Notes: generated by a model from the sequence alone, not told the origin. Numbered from the stretch's first letter, positions 41,918 to 51,764 are shown. The stretch is 64,000 nucleotides of DNA from Brumimicrobium sp964585545 (GCA_964585545.1 CAZPDT010000007.1:1-64000), one strand, 5' to 3'. Translations and numbers: made by a program.

Positions 41918-42625
41918 CTACTCTAACTCCTCGCCATGCGTTTCTTTTAGGTATTTGTTGATGTGATTGCTTTTACCAAAAACAACCAAAACATCGTTTT
42001 CTTTTAAAACAAGTTGAGGTGATGGAATGCCAACGACCTCCTTTTTATGGGTTCTCAGATGGATGAGATTGGCATACCCTCTGATTTCACGAATAACAGT
42101 TACTATATTGAGTTTGTACTTGTCCAACAGCTTTACTTCCTCTAATGTCTTGCCCACCATATCTTCATTAATCTCCACTTCAGAAACCAAATATTTCGAA
42201 TCGATTTCAAAGTTTTCAATACTACCTTTAAGATTCATCGTTTTTGTGAGCCGTTCTGCATATTCTTGTTCGGGATGCACAATTTGGTCTATTCCCATTG
42301 CTTCAAAAATTGTATCTTGCAGGGATGAAGATGAACGCGCAATTATTTTTGCGTCACACATTTTTTTTGCTACCGCTGTAATCATAATTGCTGAACCTTT
42401 ATTGTCTCCAATTCCAATAACAACTCTATCCGTTCCTTTTAAAGGTAAGGCACGGTACGCAACTTCATTGGTCGCATCCATTACAACAGCGTGAGAAACT
42501 TTGTCTTTGATAAGATCTATTTTATCAGGGTCGCGATCCGCTACAACAACCTCATTGTCAGAGTCTGCCAGATGTAAAGCCAGAGACATTCCAAAATTAC
42601 CAAGACCAAAAATAACAACTTTCAT
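41918..42625 (-). CDS. ktrA: Potassium uptake regulatory subunit, KtrA/TrkA type
   Basis: A 235-residue RCK protein. The N-terminal Rossmann domain has GLGNFGMSLA (7-16) and the acidic VVADRD end of strand 2, so it binds NAD(H) or a nucleotide. A C-terminal RCK_C domain (about 145-230) includes VSEVEINEDMVGKTLEEV and LVLKENDVLVVFG. It gates the transporter encoded 36 bases upstream in the same direction. Its single RCK unit makes it KtrA-like rather than the double-length TrkA. Confidence 0.92.
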   Translation of the reverse strand: MKVVIFGLGNFGMSLALHLADSDNEVVVADRDPDKIDLIKDKVSHAVVMDATNEVAYRALPLKGTDRVVIGIGDNKGSAIMITAVAKKMCDAKIIARSSSSLQDTIFEAMGIDQIVHPEQEYAERLTKTMNLKGSIENFEIDSKYLVSEVEINEDMVGKTLEEVKLLDKYKLNIVTVIREIRGYANLIHLRTHKKEVVGIPSPQLVLKENDVLVVFGKSNHINKYLKETHGEELE

Positions 42626-42661
42626 AATTTTAATTTTATAGGTTTACGCAATGAATAAATT

Positions 42662-44404
42662 TTAGTTAATCGAAATGTTTTCTTGTGGATATTCATAATT
42701 GTGTGTTCGGATACTTTTCAACATTCCAGCCATTAAATTAATCATACCAATACGACCAATAAACATGGTAAATATGAGTGTATATTCGCTAGCCGTAGAA
42801 AGGTGTGGAGTGATGCCAAGCGTGAGTCCTACCGTTCCAAAAGCAGAGAACACCTCGAAAGCAACTTGCATTAAACTGTATTGTGGATCAAACATTAGAA
42901 TCAACATTATACTAATTCCAATACAAATTAATGAAATAATAATGATAGAAAAAGATCGTCGAACAGCTTCTGGCGCAATTCTTCTTGTTCCAATTTCAAT
43001 TGCAGGCTCATCTCGTGCGGTTGAAAAAATATTCAATATCGCTATGGCAAAAGATGAAGTTTTAATTCCACCTCCTGTTGAGTTAGGAGATGCACCAATC
43101 CACATGACCAACATAATGATTAAGAACCCTGAAGTGGTCAGCTGAGAAAAGTCTACGGTGCTAAATCCGCAGGTACGTGCAGTAACAATAGAAAACATTG
43201 AAGTGGTTAATTTTCCAAAAAAGGAATGGTCATTAATCAACACAGTTTTGTATTCTGAAACAAAGAAAAATAGCGTCCCTGCAACAATGATAATAAGTGT
43301 TGTATAGACCACGATTTTTGTATTCAAAGTAATGATTCTAACTACTGCTCTTCTCCTTCGTTTGGAAAATATATTAATGATGGATTGCTTCAAATAACTA
43401 ATAAAATTGAATGAAATAAAATACCCTAACCCACCAAATGTAATCAGCAACATAAGTATCCACTGTAATGAATAATTGTGTCTAAATGCGGGGACTTCAA
43501 AACTGCCTGATAGCGTAGAAAATCCAGCATTACAGTAGGCAGAAATGGCATGAAATATGGCAAAAAAAGCCGGACGATCCATGTTCACACCTTTTGCTGA
43601 ATAATAAATTAAAATCGCTCCAATTGCTTCAATAATTAGAGAGAAAATGACAATATTAACAGTGGTTCGCATTACACTGTTCAATTGGTCATCTCTTAAA
43701 ACAGTTTTCATATATAAACTTTCTTTGATAGATGCACCACTTTTAAAGAAATAAGCAAAGAAGGAAGTAAACGTTAACATACCCAAGCCGCCAATTTGAA
43801 TAAGCGCAAGAACAATTACTTTTCCAAAAAGAGTAAATTCTTTTGCGAAATCATTAATCAATAGACCTGTAACGCAAACAGCACTAGTGGAAGTGAATAG
43901 AGAATCCGAGAAACTTATAGGTGTTATCGTTGCACTTGGAAGCATTAGTAAAAAGGTACCTGTTAATATTACAATTGCCACACTCCCTACAAAAAATATA
44001 GCAGGATTAAAGTAAAGGTTATAAATGGAGCGCATAAAAAAGGTGAGTCGAAGGAAATAATAAAAGAGTAAACCAAATTCGATGACACCGCGATTGTTAA
44101 AGAATGTTTCTGTAATGGATCCATTGTAATCCATATAAATAAATATTGCTTCAATTACAATGAGCAATAGCAAGACGATTAAACTGGAACGAATTCTTTT
44201 TTTAGCATGGATATTAAAGCGGTATTTAATATATCTATAAACGTTAAAAACAACCAATCCAAGAAGAATGGTAGGGAGGGCAATTAATTTATAGGTTTTG
44301 AAATCAGAAAGATCTGTAAAACCAAAATCAATAATTAGAAACGCTATAAGAAGGAGGTCTAAAAAACCAGTGAGAATTCCTGAACTTGTCAGTTTTTTAA
44401 ACAT
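42662..44404 (-). CDS. trkH: K+ transporter, TrkH/KtrB family
   Basis: A 580-residue membrane protein of the TrkH/KtrB superfamily. The four pore loops are recognisable: TSTSAVCVTGL, AYCNAGFSTLSG, TARTCGFSTVDF and FSAFGTVGLTLG. About 120 residues with four extra hydrophobic helices precede the conserved part, as in some Bacteroidota versions. It mediates Na+- or H+-coupled K+ uptake with the RCK subunit encoded just downstream. The 303-base upstream gap is T-rich and has no clear TAnnTTTG promoter. Confidence 0.93.
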   Translation of the reverse strand: MFKKLTSSGILTGFLDLLLIAFLIIDFGFTDLSDFKTYKLIALPTILLGLVVFNVYRYIKYRFNIHAKKRIRSSLIVLLLLIVIEAIFIYMDYNGSITETFFNNRGVIEFGLLFYYFLRLTFFMRSIYNLYFNPAIFFVGSVAIVILTGTFLLMLPSATITPISFSDSLFTSTSAVCVTGLLINDFAKEFTLFGKVIVLALIQIGGLGMLTFTSFFAYFFKSGASIKESLYMKTVLRDDQLNSVMRTTVNIVIFSLIIEAIGAILIYYSAKGVNMDRPAFFAIFHAISAYCNAGFSTLSGSFEVPAFRHNYSLQWILMLLITFGGLGYFISFNFISYLKQSIINIFSKRRRRAVVRIITLNTKIVVYTTLIIIVAGTLFFFVSEYKTVLINDHSFFGKLTTSMFSIVTARTCGFSTVDFSQLTTSGFLIIMLVMWIGASPNSTGGGIKTSSFAIAILNIFSTARDEPAIEIGTRRIAPEAVRRSFSIIIISLICIGISIMLILMFDPQYSLMQVAFEVFSAFGTVGLTLGITPHLSTASEYTLIFTMFIGRIGMINLMAGMLKSIRTHNYEYPQENISIN

Positions 44405-44707
44405 TTATTGTTTTTTTTTTTTGTACTCTTTTTCTATCTGTTTAGAATTGTAAATGTACATTTTTTGACAGTTTATTTAATTAATTCTTATTTTTTTTTG
44501 TCAGGAGGGTTTCTGTGCTTCCTACTAAATACTGAATAATGAACAAATCAACAACATATTAGAAAGTACAGAAGTGTTTGTTTTTTTATAGAAACTTTAG
44601 AAGTAGTGATGTAATTTGTGATGGAATCTATTTTTTAGAACCAAAAAAAGGCCATCTTTTTTGGAGATGACCTTTTGAATGAATAATAATGCGGGATAAG
44701 AAGTAGA
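44405..44707. other. Spacer between trkH and ndk
   Basis: The 303 bases are very T-rich near trkH. They hold the ndk terminator at 44643-44676, and nothing else was recognised. Confidence 0.5.
44643..44676 (-). terminator. Terminator of ndk
   Basis: On the minus strand AAAAGGTCATCT pairs with AGATGGCCTTTT (one G-T pair) around a short A-rich loop, followed by T residues, 32 bases after the ndk stop. Confidence 0.85.
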
Positions 44708-45130
44708 CTACGCTACAATTTCGTCTTCTGAAAAGTGAAAGTTTCCTTCGATTTTAGCATTTTCATCAGAATCTGACCCATGAACTGCATTTTCTCCAAG
44801 AGAAGTTGCATATTTTTTACGGATTGTCCCTTCTGCTGCTTCTTCAGGGTTTGTAGCGCCAATTAATTTACGAAAATCCTCAACGGCATTGTCTTTTTCT
44901 AGTATTGCTGCTACAATTGGTCCAGAAGTCATAAAATCCACCAACTCTTGATAGAAAGGTCGTTCCTTATGAACTTCATAAAATTTCTTTGCTTGTTCTT
45001 CAGTCAATTGCGTGTATTTCATCGCCTTAATTTCAAATCCGCCATCCGTCATCATCTGAAGAATGTTTCCAATATTTCCTGCTCGAACTGCATCAGGTTT
45101 AATCATTGTTAAAGTTCTGTTTCCTGCCAT
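44708..45130 (-). CDS. ndk: Nucleoside-diphosphate kinase
   Basis: Ndk, 140 residues, transfers phosphate between nucleoside tri- and diphosphates through a phosphohistidine. The catalytic His117 lies in SLGENAVHGSDS; the N-terminal NRTLTMIKPDAV and the KERPFY segment are standard. The start at 45130 (MAGNRTLTMIK) is firm: the longer in-frame start at 45160 lies inside the -7 promoter motif. It is a single gene divergent from the methyltransferase. Confidence 0.97.
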   Translation of the reverse strand: MAGNRTLTMIKPDAVRAGNIGNILQMMTDGGFEIKAMKYTQLTEEQAKKFYEVHKERPFYQELVDFMTSGPIVAAILEKDNAVEDFRKLIGATNPEEAAEGTIRKKYATSLGENAVHGSDSDENAKIEGNFHFSEDEIVA

Positions 45131-45157
45131 TTTAAATATGTTTTTATAATCTTGGCG

Positions 45158-45165
45158 CAAAAATA
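45158..45165 (-). promoter_or_regulatory. -7 promoter element of ndk
   Basis: The minus strand reads TATTTTTG, with the motif ending 27 bases before the ndk ATG. It confirms the shorter start of ndk. No -33 partner was found. Confidence 0.45.
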
Positions 45166-45243
45166 GTGAAAGGGAAATAATAACCAGTACTATTCATGAG
45201 TATATTTTTTAGTACCTTGCTATTTCTTAAAAGAAAATAAGCA

Positions 45244-45921
45244 ATGGCAACAAAAAAAGACATAGACAAAATTAACCAGAGTAATCAAACGGCTGATCAG
45301 CGTAACATTGAAAATAAAAATGCCTTGCGAGCACTCGATAAAGATTTCTGGGAATATAGATACAAAAACAATTTAACAGGTTGGGATATGGGTGTTGTTT
45401 CACCACCAATCAAAGCCTATGTGGATCAATTGAAAGATAAAGACATCAAAATACTCATTCCTGGAGCAGGAAAGTCACACGAGGCTGAGTATTTATTACA
45501 ACAGGGTTTTTCTGATATAACCGTAATTGATATTTCATCATTATTGATTAATCAACTGAAGGAGCAATTCAAAGACAATCCCGAAATTTGTTTAATCGAA
45601 GGTGACTTTTTTGCGCATTCAGGGCAATATGATTTAATTCTTGAACAAACGTTCTTTTGTACGTTGTACCCAGAAAATCGACCCAAGTATGTTGATAAAA
45701 TGAATACACTATTAAAAAAAGAGGGCAAACTTTGTGGAGTTCTGTTTGATAGAATATTTGAAGGAGGGCCGCCATTTGGAGGACGAAAAATAGACTATCA
45801 ACCGTTATTTTCAAGCCGTTTTAAAATCAATAAAATGGAACCGTGTTATAATTCTCATCCAGCAAGGAAGGGAACCGAGTTATGGATTGATGTTCAACTA
45901 GACACGAAAACTTATGAGTAA
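45244..45921 (+). CDS. Thiopurine S-methyltransferase-family methyltransferase
   Basis: A 225-residue class I SAM-dependent methyltransferase of the TPMT family. FWEYRYKNNLTGWDMGVVSPPI is the family opening, LIPGAGKSHEAEYL is the SAM-binding glycine motif, and EQTFFCTLYPENRPKYV and FDRIFEGGPPFGG are further TPMT signatures. Substrates in bacteria include thiols, selenium or tellurium compounds and halides; the sequence does not say which. Its stop codon lies in a repeat end (GAGTAATTCGGGTTT). Confidence 0.88.
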   Translation: MATKKDIDKINQSNQTADQRNIENKNALRALDKDFWEYRYKNNLTGWDMGVVSPPIKAYVDQLKDKDIKILIPGAGKSHEAEYLLQQGFSDITVIDISSLLINQLKEQFKDNPEICLIEGDFFAHSGQYDLILEQTFFCTLYPENRPKYVDKMNTLLKKEGKLCGVLFDRIFEGGPPFGGRKIDYQPLFSSRFKINKMEPCYNSHPARKGTELWIDVQLDTKTYE

Positions 45922-45931
45922 TTCGGGTTTA
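45920..45931 (+). repeat. Dispersed-repeat end at a gene stop
   Basis: AATTCGGGTTTA follows the last Glu codon of the methyltransferase gene, and its first bases complete the TAA stop. Confidence 0.5.
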
Positions 45932-46145
45932 GTATGCTAAGCGTATTTGTTTTGGAATATGGGCGAATATATATCTTCATCACAAGAATAAAAGGATTTA
46001 CGAACGATTACCGCTGAAGTATTTTTTATCTCCATAAAAAGTATTTATTTTAGCGTAAATTATAAGAATTTGAAACCTGTAATGGGTCGATAATAAATTA
46101 AACGCAACTTTTTAGGTCATCAGTTGTAGTATAAAAAAAGAAAAA

Positions 46146-47552
46146 ATGAACGTAGAACAAATTTATACAGGATGTTTAGCACAAGGTGCTTATTATATAA
46201 CGAGTAAAGGAGAAGCAGCGATAATTGACCCGCTTCGTGAGATCCAACCGTATTTGGATAAACTCAACAATGATGGAGTTGAGTTAAAATATATTTTTGA
46301 AACGCATTTCCACGCAGATTTTGTCTCAGGTCATGTTGATTTAGCTAAGGCAACTGGAGCTGAGATTGTTTATGGCCCCTCCGCAAAAACGGAATTTGAT
46401 TGTATAGTTGCCAAAGATGAACAAATATTTGAGATTGGTGATATCAAGATTAAAGTATTGCATACGCCTGGACACACCATGGAGAGTGTTACCTACTTAT
46501 TGATTGATGAACAAGGAAAAGACCATTGTATTTTTTCGGGAGATACCTTATTTCTTGGCGACGTGGGGCGACCAGATTTGGCTCAGAAGGCAGGTCATAT
46601 GACCCAAGAAGATTTAGCAGGACATTTGTATGATTCGTTAATGAATAAAATTATGCCTTTGGCAGATGACGTTATTGTTTATCCAGCTCATGGTGCAGGC
46701 TCGGCGTGCGGAAAGAACATGATGAAAGAGACAGTAGACACACTCGGCAATCAAAAAAAGATGAATTATGCACTTAATCAACCGAGTAAAGATGCTTTTA
46801 TTGAAGCAGTGCTTGACGGACTTGCGCCACCGCCTGCTTATTTTGGCTCAATGGTGCAAATGAATAAAAGAGGTTATAAAGACATCGGAGAGGTGATTCA
46901 AACCAATATGAAAGCATTGTCCCCAAAAGAGTTTGAGGCTGCTGCTGAAGAAACGGATGCACTTATTTTGGACACACGAAGCAGCACTGAATTTGCGAAG
47001 GGTTTTATCCCCAACTCGATTAATATTGGTCTTCAAGGTGGCTTCGCCCCATGGGTAGGTGCTGTAATTAGAGATGTAGAGCAGCCGTTAATTTTAGTTA
47101 CAGATAAAGGTTGTGAAGAGGAGGCCATTATCCGATTGAGCCGTGTTGGATTTGATAAAGTTGTTGGTTATTTAGATGGAGGATTTGAAGCTTGGAAAAA
47201 TGAAAATCGAGAAATTGATAAAGTCAACCGGATTTCCTCAGACGAATTTGAGGCCTGTATGAACAATGAGAAATGTGTTGTTTACGATATTCGTAAAGCA
47301 GCAGAGTTTGAAAATGTTCATGTTAAAGATGCATTACTCAAACCTTTATCAAATATCAACGATTGGATGAAAGATATTCAACCAGAAGAACATTTTTTTA
47401 TTCACTGCGCAGGAGGATATAGAAGTATGATTGCTTCAAGTATTTTGCAGGCTCGAGGATACCGCAATTTTTCTGAAATTGATGGAGGAATGTCTTCCAT
47501 TACAACAACAAAGGTGCCCACAACATCAGTTTCTAGTTCAGCTGTAAATTAA
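46146..47552 (+). CDS. MBL-fold hydrolase with two rhodanese domains (persulfide dioxygenase-like)
   Basis: A 468-residue protein. The N-terminal metallo-beta-lactamase domain (1-235) has THFHADF, LHTPGHT, FSGDTLFLGDVGRPDL and YPAHGAG, the pattern of glutathione-persulfide dioxygenase / ETHE1-like proteins. Two rhodanese domains follow (about 265-355 and 370-455). The second has an active-site cysteine in FIHCAGGYRS; the first has DKGCEEEA where the loop should be and looks non-catalytic. The protein probably handles persulfide sulfur in the cytoplasm. It has no partner genes nearby. Confidence 0.9.
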   Translation: MNVEQIYTGCLAQGAYYITSKGEAAIIDPLREIQPYLDKLNNDGVELKYIFETHFHADFVSGHVDLAKATGAEIVYGPSAKTEFDCIVAKDEQIFEIGDIKIKVLHTPGHTMESVTYLLIDEQGKDHCIFSGDTLFLGDVGRPDLAQKAGHMTQEDLAGHLYDSLMNKIMPLADDVIVYPAHGAGSACGKNMMKETVDTLGNQKKMNYALNQPSKDAFIEAVLDGLAPPPAYFGSMVQMNKRGYKDIGEVIQTNMKALSPKEFEAAAEETDALILDTRSSTEFAKGFIPNSINIGLQGGFAPWVGAVIRDVEQPLILVTDKGCEEEAIIRLSRVGFDKVVGYLDGGFEAWKNENREIDKVNRISSDEFEACMNNEKCVVYDIRKAAEFENVHVKDALLKPLSNINDWMKDIQPEEHFFIHCAGGYRSMIASSILQARGYRNFSEIDGGMSSITTTKVPTTSVSSSAVN

Positions 47553-47741
47553 TAATTGAGCCCAAAAATTATAGAATAAATAATAATCAGGTTAATGTTA
47601 TACCAAGTGGTCAAATTGTATTGAAGTCTTCATATAGACTCAAAAAATCACATCAAGTCCTGCGTTGAAACTTTTCTTAACATTAATAATAATTTACATA
47701 TCTTGTATTATATTATTTTTGTCTGCGAAATTTATTTGTAG

Positions 47742-50507
47742 ATGAAAAAAATAATTGCACTATTTATAATTTTATTTGTTTCTATGTCCTATGCGCAAGA
47801 AGGTCAAGAAATGAAATTCACAGGATTTGTAAATGACACCATCAATGACACCCCTCTAGAGGATGCTGTTATTATGGCAGTGAGAACATCTGATGGTTTG
47901 TTGTTGGGCTTTACCCATTCAAAGGCTGATGGTTCTTTTGAATTGACAGGTGTGCCAATTGATACAATGGAACTCATTGTTTCGCATTATAAATTTGATG
48001 AAAAACGCTATTTTATTATTGGTTCAAAAGAAAACGATGCAATTGATATTCCCAATATTGTTTTGCCCCAACAAGCAACAGAACTTGATGAGGTCATTGT
48101 TTATGCCAACAAAAAGCCGATTTACTTTCGGGGCGATACACTTGTCTATACAGCAGATTCATTTGCGGTAAAAGAAAATGCAACCGTTGAAGATTTACTG
48201 AAAAATCTGCCCGGAGTACAAGTAGATGATGAAGGGAAAATAAGCTCTGGTGGAAGACAAGTAACAAAAGTTTTGGTTGATGGAGATGAGTTCTTTGGTG
48301 CTGACCCAACCATTGCGACACGAAACTTAAATGCTAAAGGTGTCGATAAGGTTGAAGTTTACGAAACTGAGGATGAAAATTCAGGTGGAAATACGGAAGA
48401 CAAGATTCAGGTAATGGACATTAAGCTAAAAGATGATGCCAAAACAGGTTATTTTGGAAAAATGGCAGGAAGTGGAGGTCTCAATTCCGAATACCTTAGA
48501 GACGAACCCAATGGCAGCTTGTTTTACGAAGGCGAAATGCTTTTTAATTATTTTGATAAAAGTTTGAAAGTATCCGCTTTTGCATTGGGGTCGAATACAC
48601 CGAATACTGGATTTAGCTATAATGATGCCTCACGTTTTGGCTTGACCAATGAGATGTCAGGGCGATTCAGATCACTTATGAATACCAACAGTTTAAATGG
48701 TTTGCCAGAAAACTACAAAGGCGGTTTTTATTTCTCAAATAAATTTACCGAAAAGTTGAAGGTTGACCTCAATTATACCTATAACGATAGTCGTTTAACG
48801 ACAGCACAGACTAAGAATTCGCAATACTTTTTTGGAGACACAACTTATACAAAAGTGGACTCAATTTCGAGATATCAAAAACAACAGTCACATACCATTA
48901 ATTTTAATGTGGAGTATGAGTTCAACAATAAAACTTCTTTAAAGCTCAAATCTAACCTTGTGTTGAGAAAAGAAAGCATGAATGAAAGTAATACCAGTGA
49001 CTTTTTTACACTCGACCAATATCGATTCAGTGCTTCAAGTGTTAAAAATGAATCAGAGAATGAAGGACTAGAAGGAAATATAGGACTGGATTTTAAAAAG
49101 AAATTTGACAAAAGAAACAGAGAGTTGGATATTAAATATCAATTTGGGTATACCAAAAATGACCGTGATAACCTGTTGCAATCAGACTTGTATTTTTTAC
49201 AATTCAATACACCCGATTCTACCTTTGATCAAAAACGAAACAGTATAGACAATACAACTGGTCATCGGTTATTGGCAAAATATACTGAGCCTCTTACACG
49301 AAAAATTAAACTTAAATTCCAATACCGGTTGGATTACTTTTATGGACAACAAGCCACAAAAACTTACGACCATACACCAACGGGATATGATGCCTATGCC
49401 GATCTATTCAGCAATGATTTCAGCAATACACGGCTGGAAAATAGAGGGGCTATTGGTGTGATGTTTTCCACTCGTAAACAAAGTATTGAAGTCGGATCAA
49501 GGGTGCGAAATGTTGTTATTGATAACTTAAACAATGAAACCGATCAGGTAATCAATCAAAATGAAAATGATATTTTACCTTATTTGGAGTACAGGTATAA
49601 ATTTTCTAATTCACATCAAATTCGGTTGGATTACTCTACGAGCTCAAGTCAGCCCACTTTAAACCAGTTGCAACCTGTTAGGGACAATACAGATCCAAAC
49701 AGTTTAATGGTAGGGAATCCCAATCTCACACCCAATTATTCGCACTCATTAAGTGTGTCATACAATAAATGGAATGCATTAAAATACAGTTATATTTTCA
49801 TTTATGGATATTTTATGTATAAAGACAATGATTTCTCTAACTCTATTGTTTACCAACCCGATGGTCGTTCTGTTTCTAAGGCTGTAAATGTTGATGGCAA
49901 TATTAATGGAGGTTTCTATGGAGGTGGCGGAATTCCTATTTATAAAAAGGTAATCTCTTTGCGACCAATGGCAAGAGGAAATTACACCAATTTTAAATCA
50001 TTCATTAACAATCAAGAAAACCAAACTGAGAACTATGGTATTGATGGAAGCTTGGCTATAGAGTGGCGTACAGATTCAATTGAGGTCAGTTTGAGTGCAG
50101 GTGTGGGTTACAATTATCCAAAAAGTTCATTGTCGATGGGTCTAAATGAACCATATACAGTTCAACGCTATAAAGCAGAGGTGTTTTTTGAATTGCCATT
50201 CCGATTTTTTATTGAAAGCGATGCGGAATATCAAATTAATTCGAGAAGAGCAGATGGGTATAACGAGACACCATTTATATGGAATGCCAAGTTAAACAGA
50301 CGCTTCCTAAAAACAGGGAATCTTGTAATTAATGTTGCAGTATATGATATCTTCAATCAAAATATTGGGATTACAAGAAACGTTGGGAGAAATATAATTA
50401 CAGATATACGAAGCCAAGTCATTGCGAGATATTTTATGGTTGGAGCAACATGGCGTTTTAATAACAATAATACAAAAGAGGATGAAGGCAGAAATCGGTT
50501 TTTCTAA
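47742..50507 (+). CDS. TonB-receptor-like outer-membrane beta-barrel with carboxypeptidase-regulatory domain
   Basis: A 921-residue outer-membrane protein. A signal peptide (MKKIIALFIILFVSMSYAQ) precedes a carboxypeptidase-regulatory-like beta domain (about 25-105, FTGFVNDTINDTPLEDAVI). A plug-like domain (VEDLLKNLPGVQVDDEGKI, VLVDGDEFFGADPTIATRNL) and a long barrel without a typical terminal TonB-receptor strand follow. It belongs to the barrel family usually labelled OMP_b-brl_3. Such proteins are often followed by GLPGLI proteins, as here with a 26-base overlap. The ligand is unknown. TATTTTTG at 47714-47721 may be its -7 element. Confidence 0.88.
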   Translation: MKKIIALFIILFVSMSYAQEGQEMKFTGFVNDTINDTPLEDAVIMAVRTSDGLLLGFTHSKADGSFELTGVPIDTMELIVSHYKFDEKRYFIIGSKENDAIDIPNIVLPQQATELDEVIVYANKKPIYFRGDTLVYTADSFAVKENATVEDLLKNLPGVQVDDEGKISSGGRQVTKVLVDGDEFFGADPTIATRNLNAKGVDKVEVYETEDENSGGNTEDKIQVMDIKLKDDAKTGYFGKMAGSGGLNSEYLRDEPNGSLFYEGEMLFNYFDKSLKVSAFALGSNTPNTGFSYNDASRFGLTNEMSGRFRSLMNTNSLNGLPENYKGGFYFSNKFTEKLKVDLNYTYNDSRLTTAQTKNSQYFFGDTTYTKVDSISRYQKQQSHTINFNVEYEFNNKTSLKLKSNLVLRKESMNESNTSDFFTLDQYRFSASSVKNESENEGLEGNIGLDFKKKFDKRNRELDIKYQFGYTKNDRDNLLQSDLYFLQFNTPDSTFDQKRNSIDNTTGHRLLAKYTEPLTRKIKLKFQYRLDYFYGQQATKTYDHTPTGYDAYADLFSNDFSNTRLENRGAIGVMFSTRKQSIEVGSRVRNVVIDNLNNETDQVINQNENDILPYLEYRYKFSNSHQIRLDYSTSSSQPTLNQLQPVRDNTDPNSLMVGNPNLTPNYSHSLSVSYNKWNALKYSYIFIYGYFMYKDNDFSNSIVYQPDGRSVSKAVNVDGNINGGFYGGGGIPIYKKVISLRPMARGNYTNFKSFINNQENQTENYGIDGSLAIEWRTDSIEVSLSAGVGYNYPKSSLSMGLNEPYTVQRYKAEVFFELPFRFFIESDAEYQINSRRADGYNETPFIWNAKLNRRFLKTGNLVINVAVYDIFNQNIGITRNVGRNIITDIRSQVIARYFMVGATWRFNNNNTKEDEGRNRFF

Positions 50508-51240
50508 AATAGCACTTCCATTGTTGGTTGCTTTGTGTATAATTTCAACGGATGTGTTGGGTCAAGCCATTCATTCAGGAGAGATTGTTTTTAAACGGCG
50601 AACAAATCTTGAAAAACGTTTTGACGGAAGTGGAATGGGTGGCTCATCTAATTTTAAAAAGATGATAAAAGAACCGAAGTTTGATCAATATGTACTTTAC
50701 TTTAATGATTCTTCTAGTCTTTTTCAACCCATATTGCCTGAGGTGGGTAATGAGGATAGAGAATGGTCAACAATGAAAAACACAACCTATCAAAATTTTA
50801 ATTCTGGTGAGATGGAGCGTGAGTTTAACTTTATGGGGACGAAAATTTATTTGTCAGATTCTGTAAAAATACGAAAATGGATCATTACAGACAGTCATAG
50901 AGACATTGCTGGATTTGATGCTAAGCAAGCCTATTGGCAGGCTAATGACTCAACAAAAATATTCGCTTGGTATACAGAAGAAATTGTCCCCTCGGTGGGT
51001 CCAGAATCATTTAATGGTCTCCCAGGAGCTATTTTAGGTCTGGCAATAGAAGATGGCGGTGTAGTTTATTTTGCAGAAAAAGTAAAGCCCTTATCAAAAA
51101 AGAATTTTAAAGAATTGATGCCAGAAGGAAAAGAAAAGAATACCTATACAACAGCTCAGCTTCGGGAATACGTTGGTCAATTGCTCAAAGGCCGTGGAAT
51201 GACTGGAGGCCGGATGAAGGACGATTTATTTATTTGGTAA
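50482..51240 (+). CDS. GLPGLI family exported protein
   Basis: A 252-residue protein with a signal peptide (KIALPLLVALCIISTDVLGQ region) and the name-giving motif as FNGLPGAILGLAIEDGG near residue 180. The domain is restricted to Bacteroidota and its function is unknown. It starts at 50482, overlapping the barrel gene by 26 bases; an in-frame TTG at 50422 would extend it upstream without a signal peptide and is rejected. Tight overlap with the barrel implies joint expression and probably a shared envelope role. Confidence 0.88.
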   Translation: MKAEIGFSKIALPLLVALCIISTDVLGQAIHSGEIVFKRRTNLEKRFDGSGMGGSSNFKKMIKEPKFDQYVLYFNDSSSLFQPILPEVGNEDREWSTMKNTTYQNFNSGEMEREFNFMGTKIYLSDSVKIRKWIITDSHRDIAGFDAKQAYWQANDSTKIFAWYTEEIVPSVGPESFNGLPGAILGLAIEDGGVVYFAEKVKPLSKKNFKELMPEGKEKNTYTTAQLREYVGQLLKGRGMTGGRMKDDLFIW

Positions 51241-51281
51241 TTCCCCTTTTATTTAAACATTTTTATTTCTATAACGTTTTA

Positions 51282-51289
51282 TATCTTTG
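51282..51289 (+). promoter_or_regulatory. -7 promoter element of queD-folE
   Basis: TATCTTTG lies 20 bases before the queD TTG start. No clear -33 element was found. Confidence 0.4.
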
Positions 51290-51309
51290 CACTTTAAAAT
51301 CTGGAAGTA

Positions 51310-51741
51310 TTGAAAACAGTTTATATTACACGTAGAGAACATTTTAATGCTGCACATAAATTGTGGAACGATGAATGGAGCGATGAGAAAAACGAGACCG
51401 TATTCGGAAGATGCAGTAATCAGAACTGGCATGGACATAATTATCAAATTTTTGTTACCGTAAAAGGGACGCCCTCACCCGATACTGGATTTGTTATTGA
51501 TTTAAAAGATTTGAGTAAAATTATGAAACAATATATTTTGAATCCATTGGATCATAAGAATTTAAATCTTGATGTGCCCTTTATGAAAGGTACAATGGCC
51601 TCAACAGAAAATCTTGTGATAAAAATATGGGAAGAAATTGAACGACCAATTCAAGAGGCAGGAGGAATCCTCACCAAAATTAAACTTTCTGAAACAGAGA
51701 ATAATTTTGTAGAATACTACGGAGGAAAGAGTCCATTTTAA
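51310..51741 (+). CDS. queD: 6-pyruvoyl-tetrahydropterin synthase / QueD family
   Basis: A 143-residue enzyme of the QueD/PTPS family acting on dihydroneopterin triphosphate. Zinc ligands are His16, His41 and His43 (HFNAAHKLW, WHGHNYQI), and Cys35 in FGRCSNQNW is the catalytic cysteine. It starts with TTG at 51310; the next in-frame ATG is far inside the fold, so TTG initiation is likely real. folE follows 23 bases later, so the pair makes and then uses dihydroneopterin triphosphate. Queuosine precursor or tetrahydropterin synthesis are both possible. Confidence 0.9.
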   Translation: MKTVYITRREHFNAAHKLWNDEWSDEKNETVFGRCSNQNWHGHNYQIFVTVKGTPSPDTGFVIDLKDLSKIMKQYILNPLDHKNLNLDVPFMKGTMASTENLVIKIWEEIERPIQEAGGILTKIKLSETENNFVEYYGGKSPF

Positions 51742-51764
51742 TATATAGAACAAATAAATACTGC

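Noticed and set aside
42027..42494. 155-residue frame opposite the KtrA-like gene
   Set aside because: The minus-strand frame encodes a complete RCK protein; the opposite frame has no recognisable features.
50422..50481. Upstream TTG start extending the GLPGLI protein
   Set aside because: It would place the signal peptide inside the protein; the ATG at 50482 puts it at the N-terminus.
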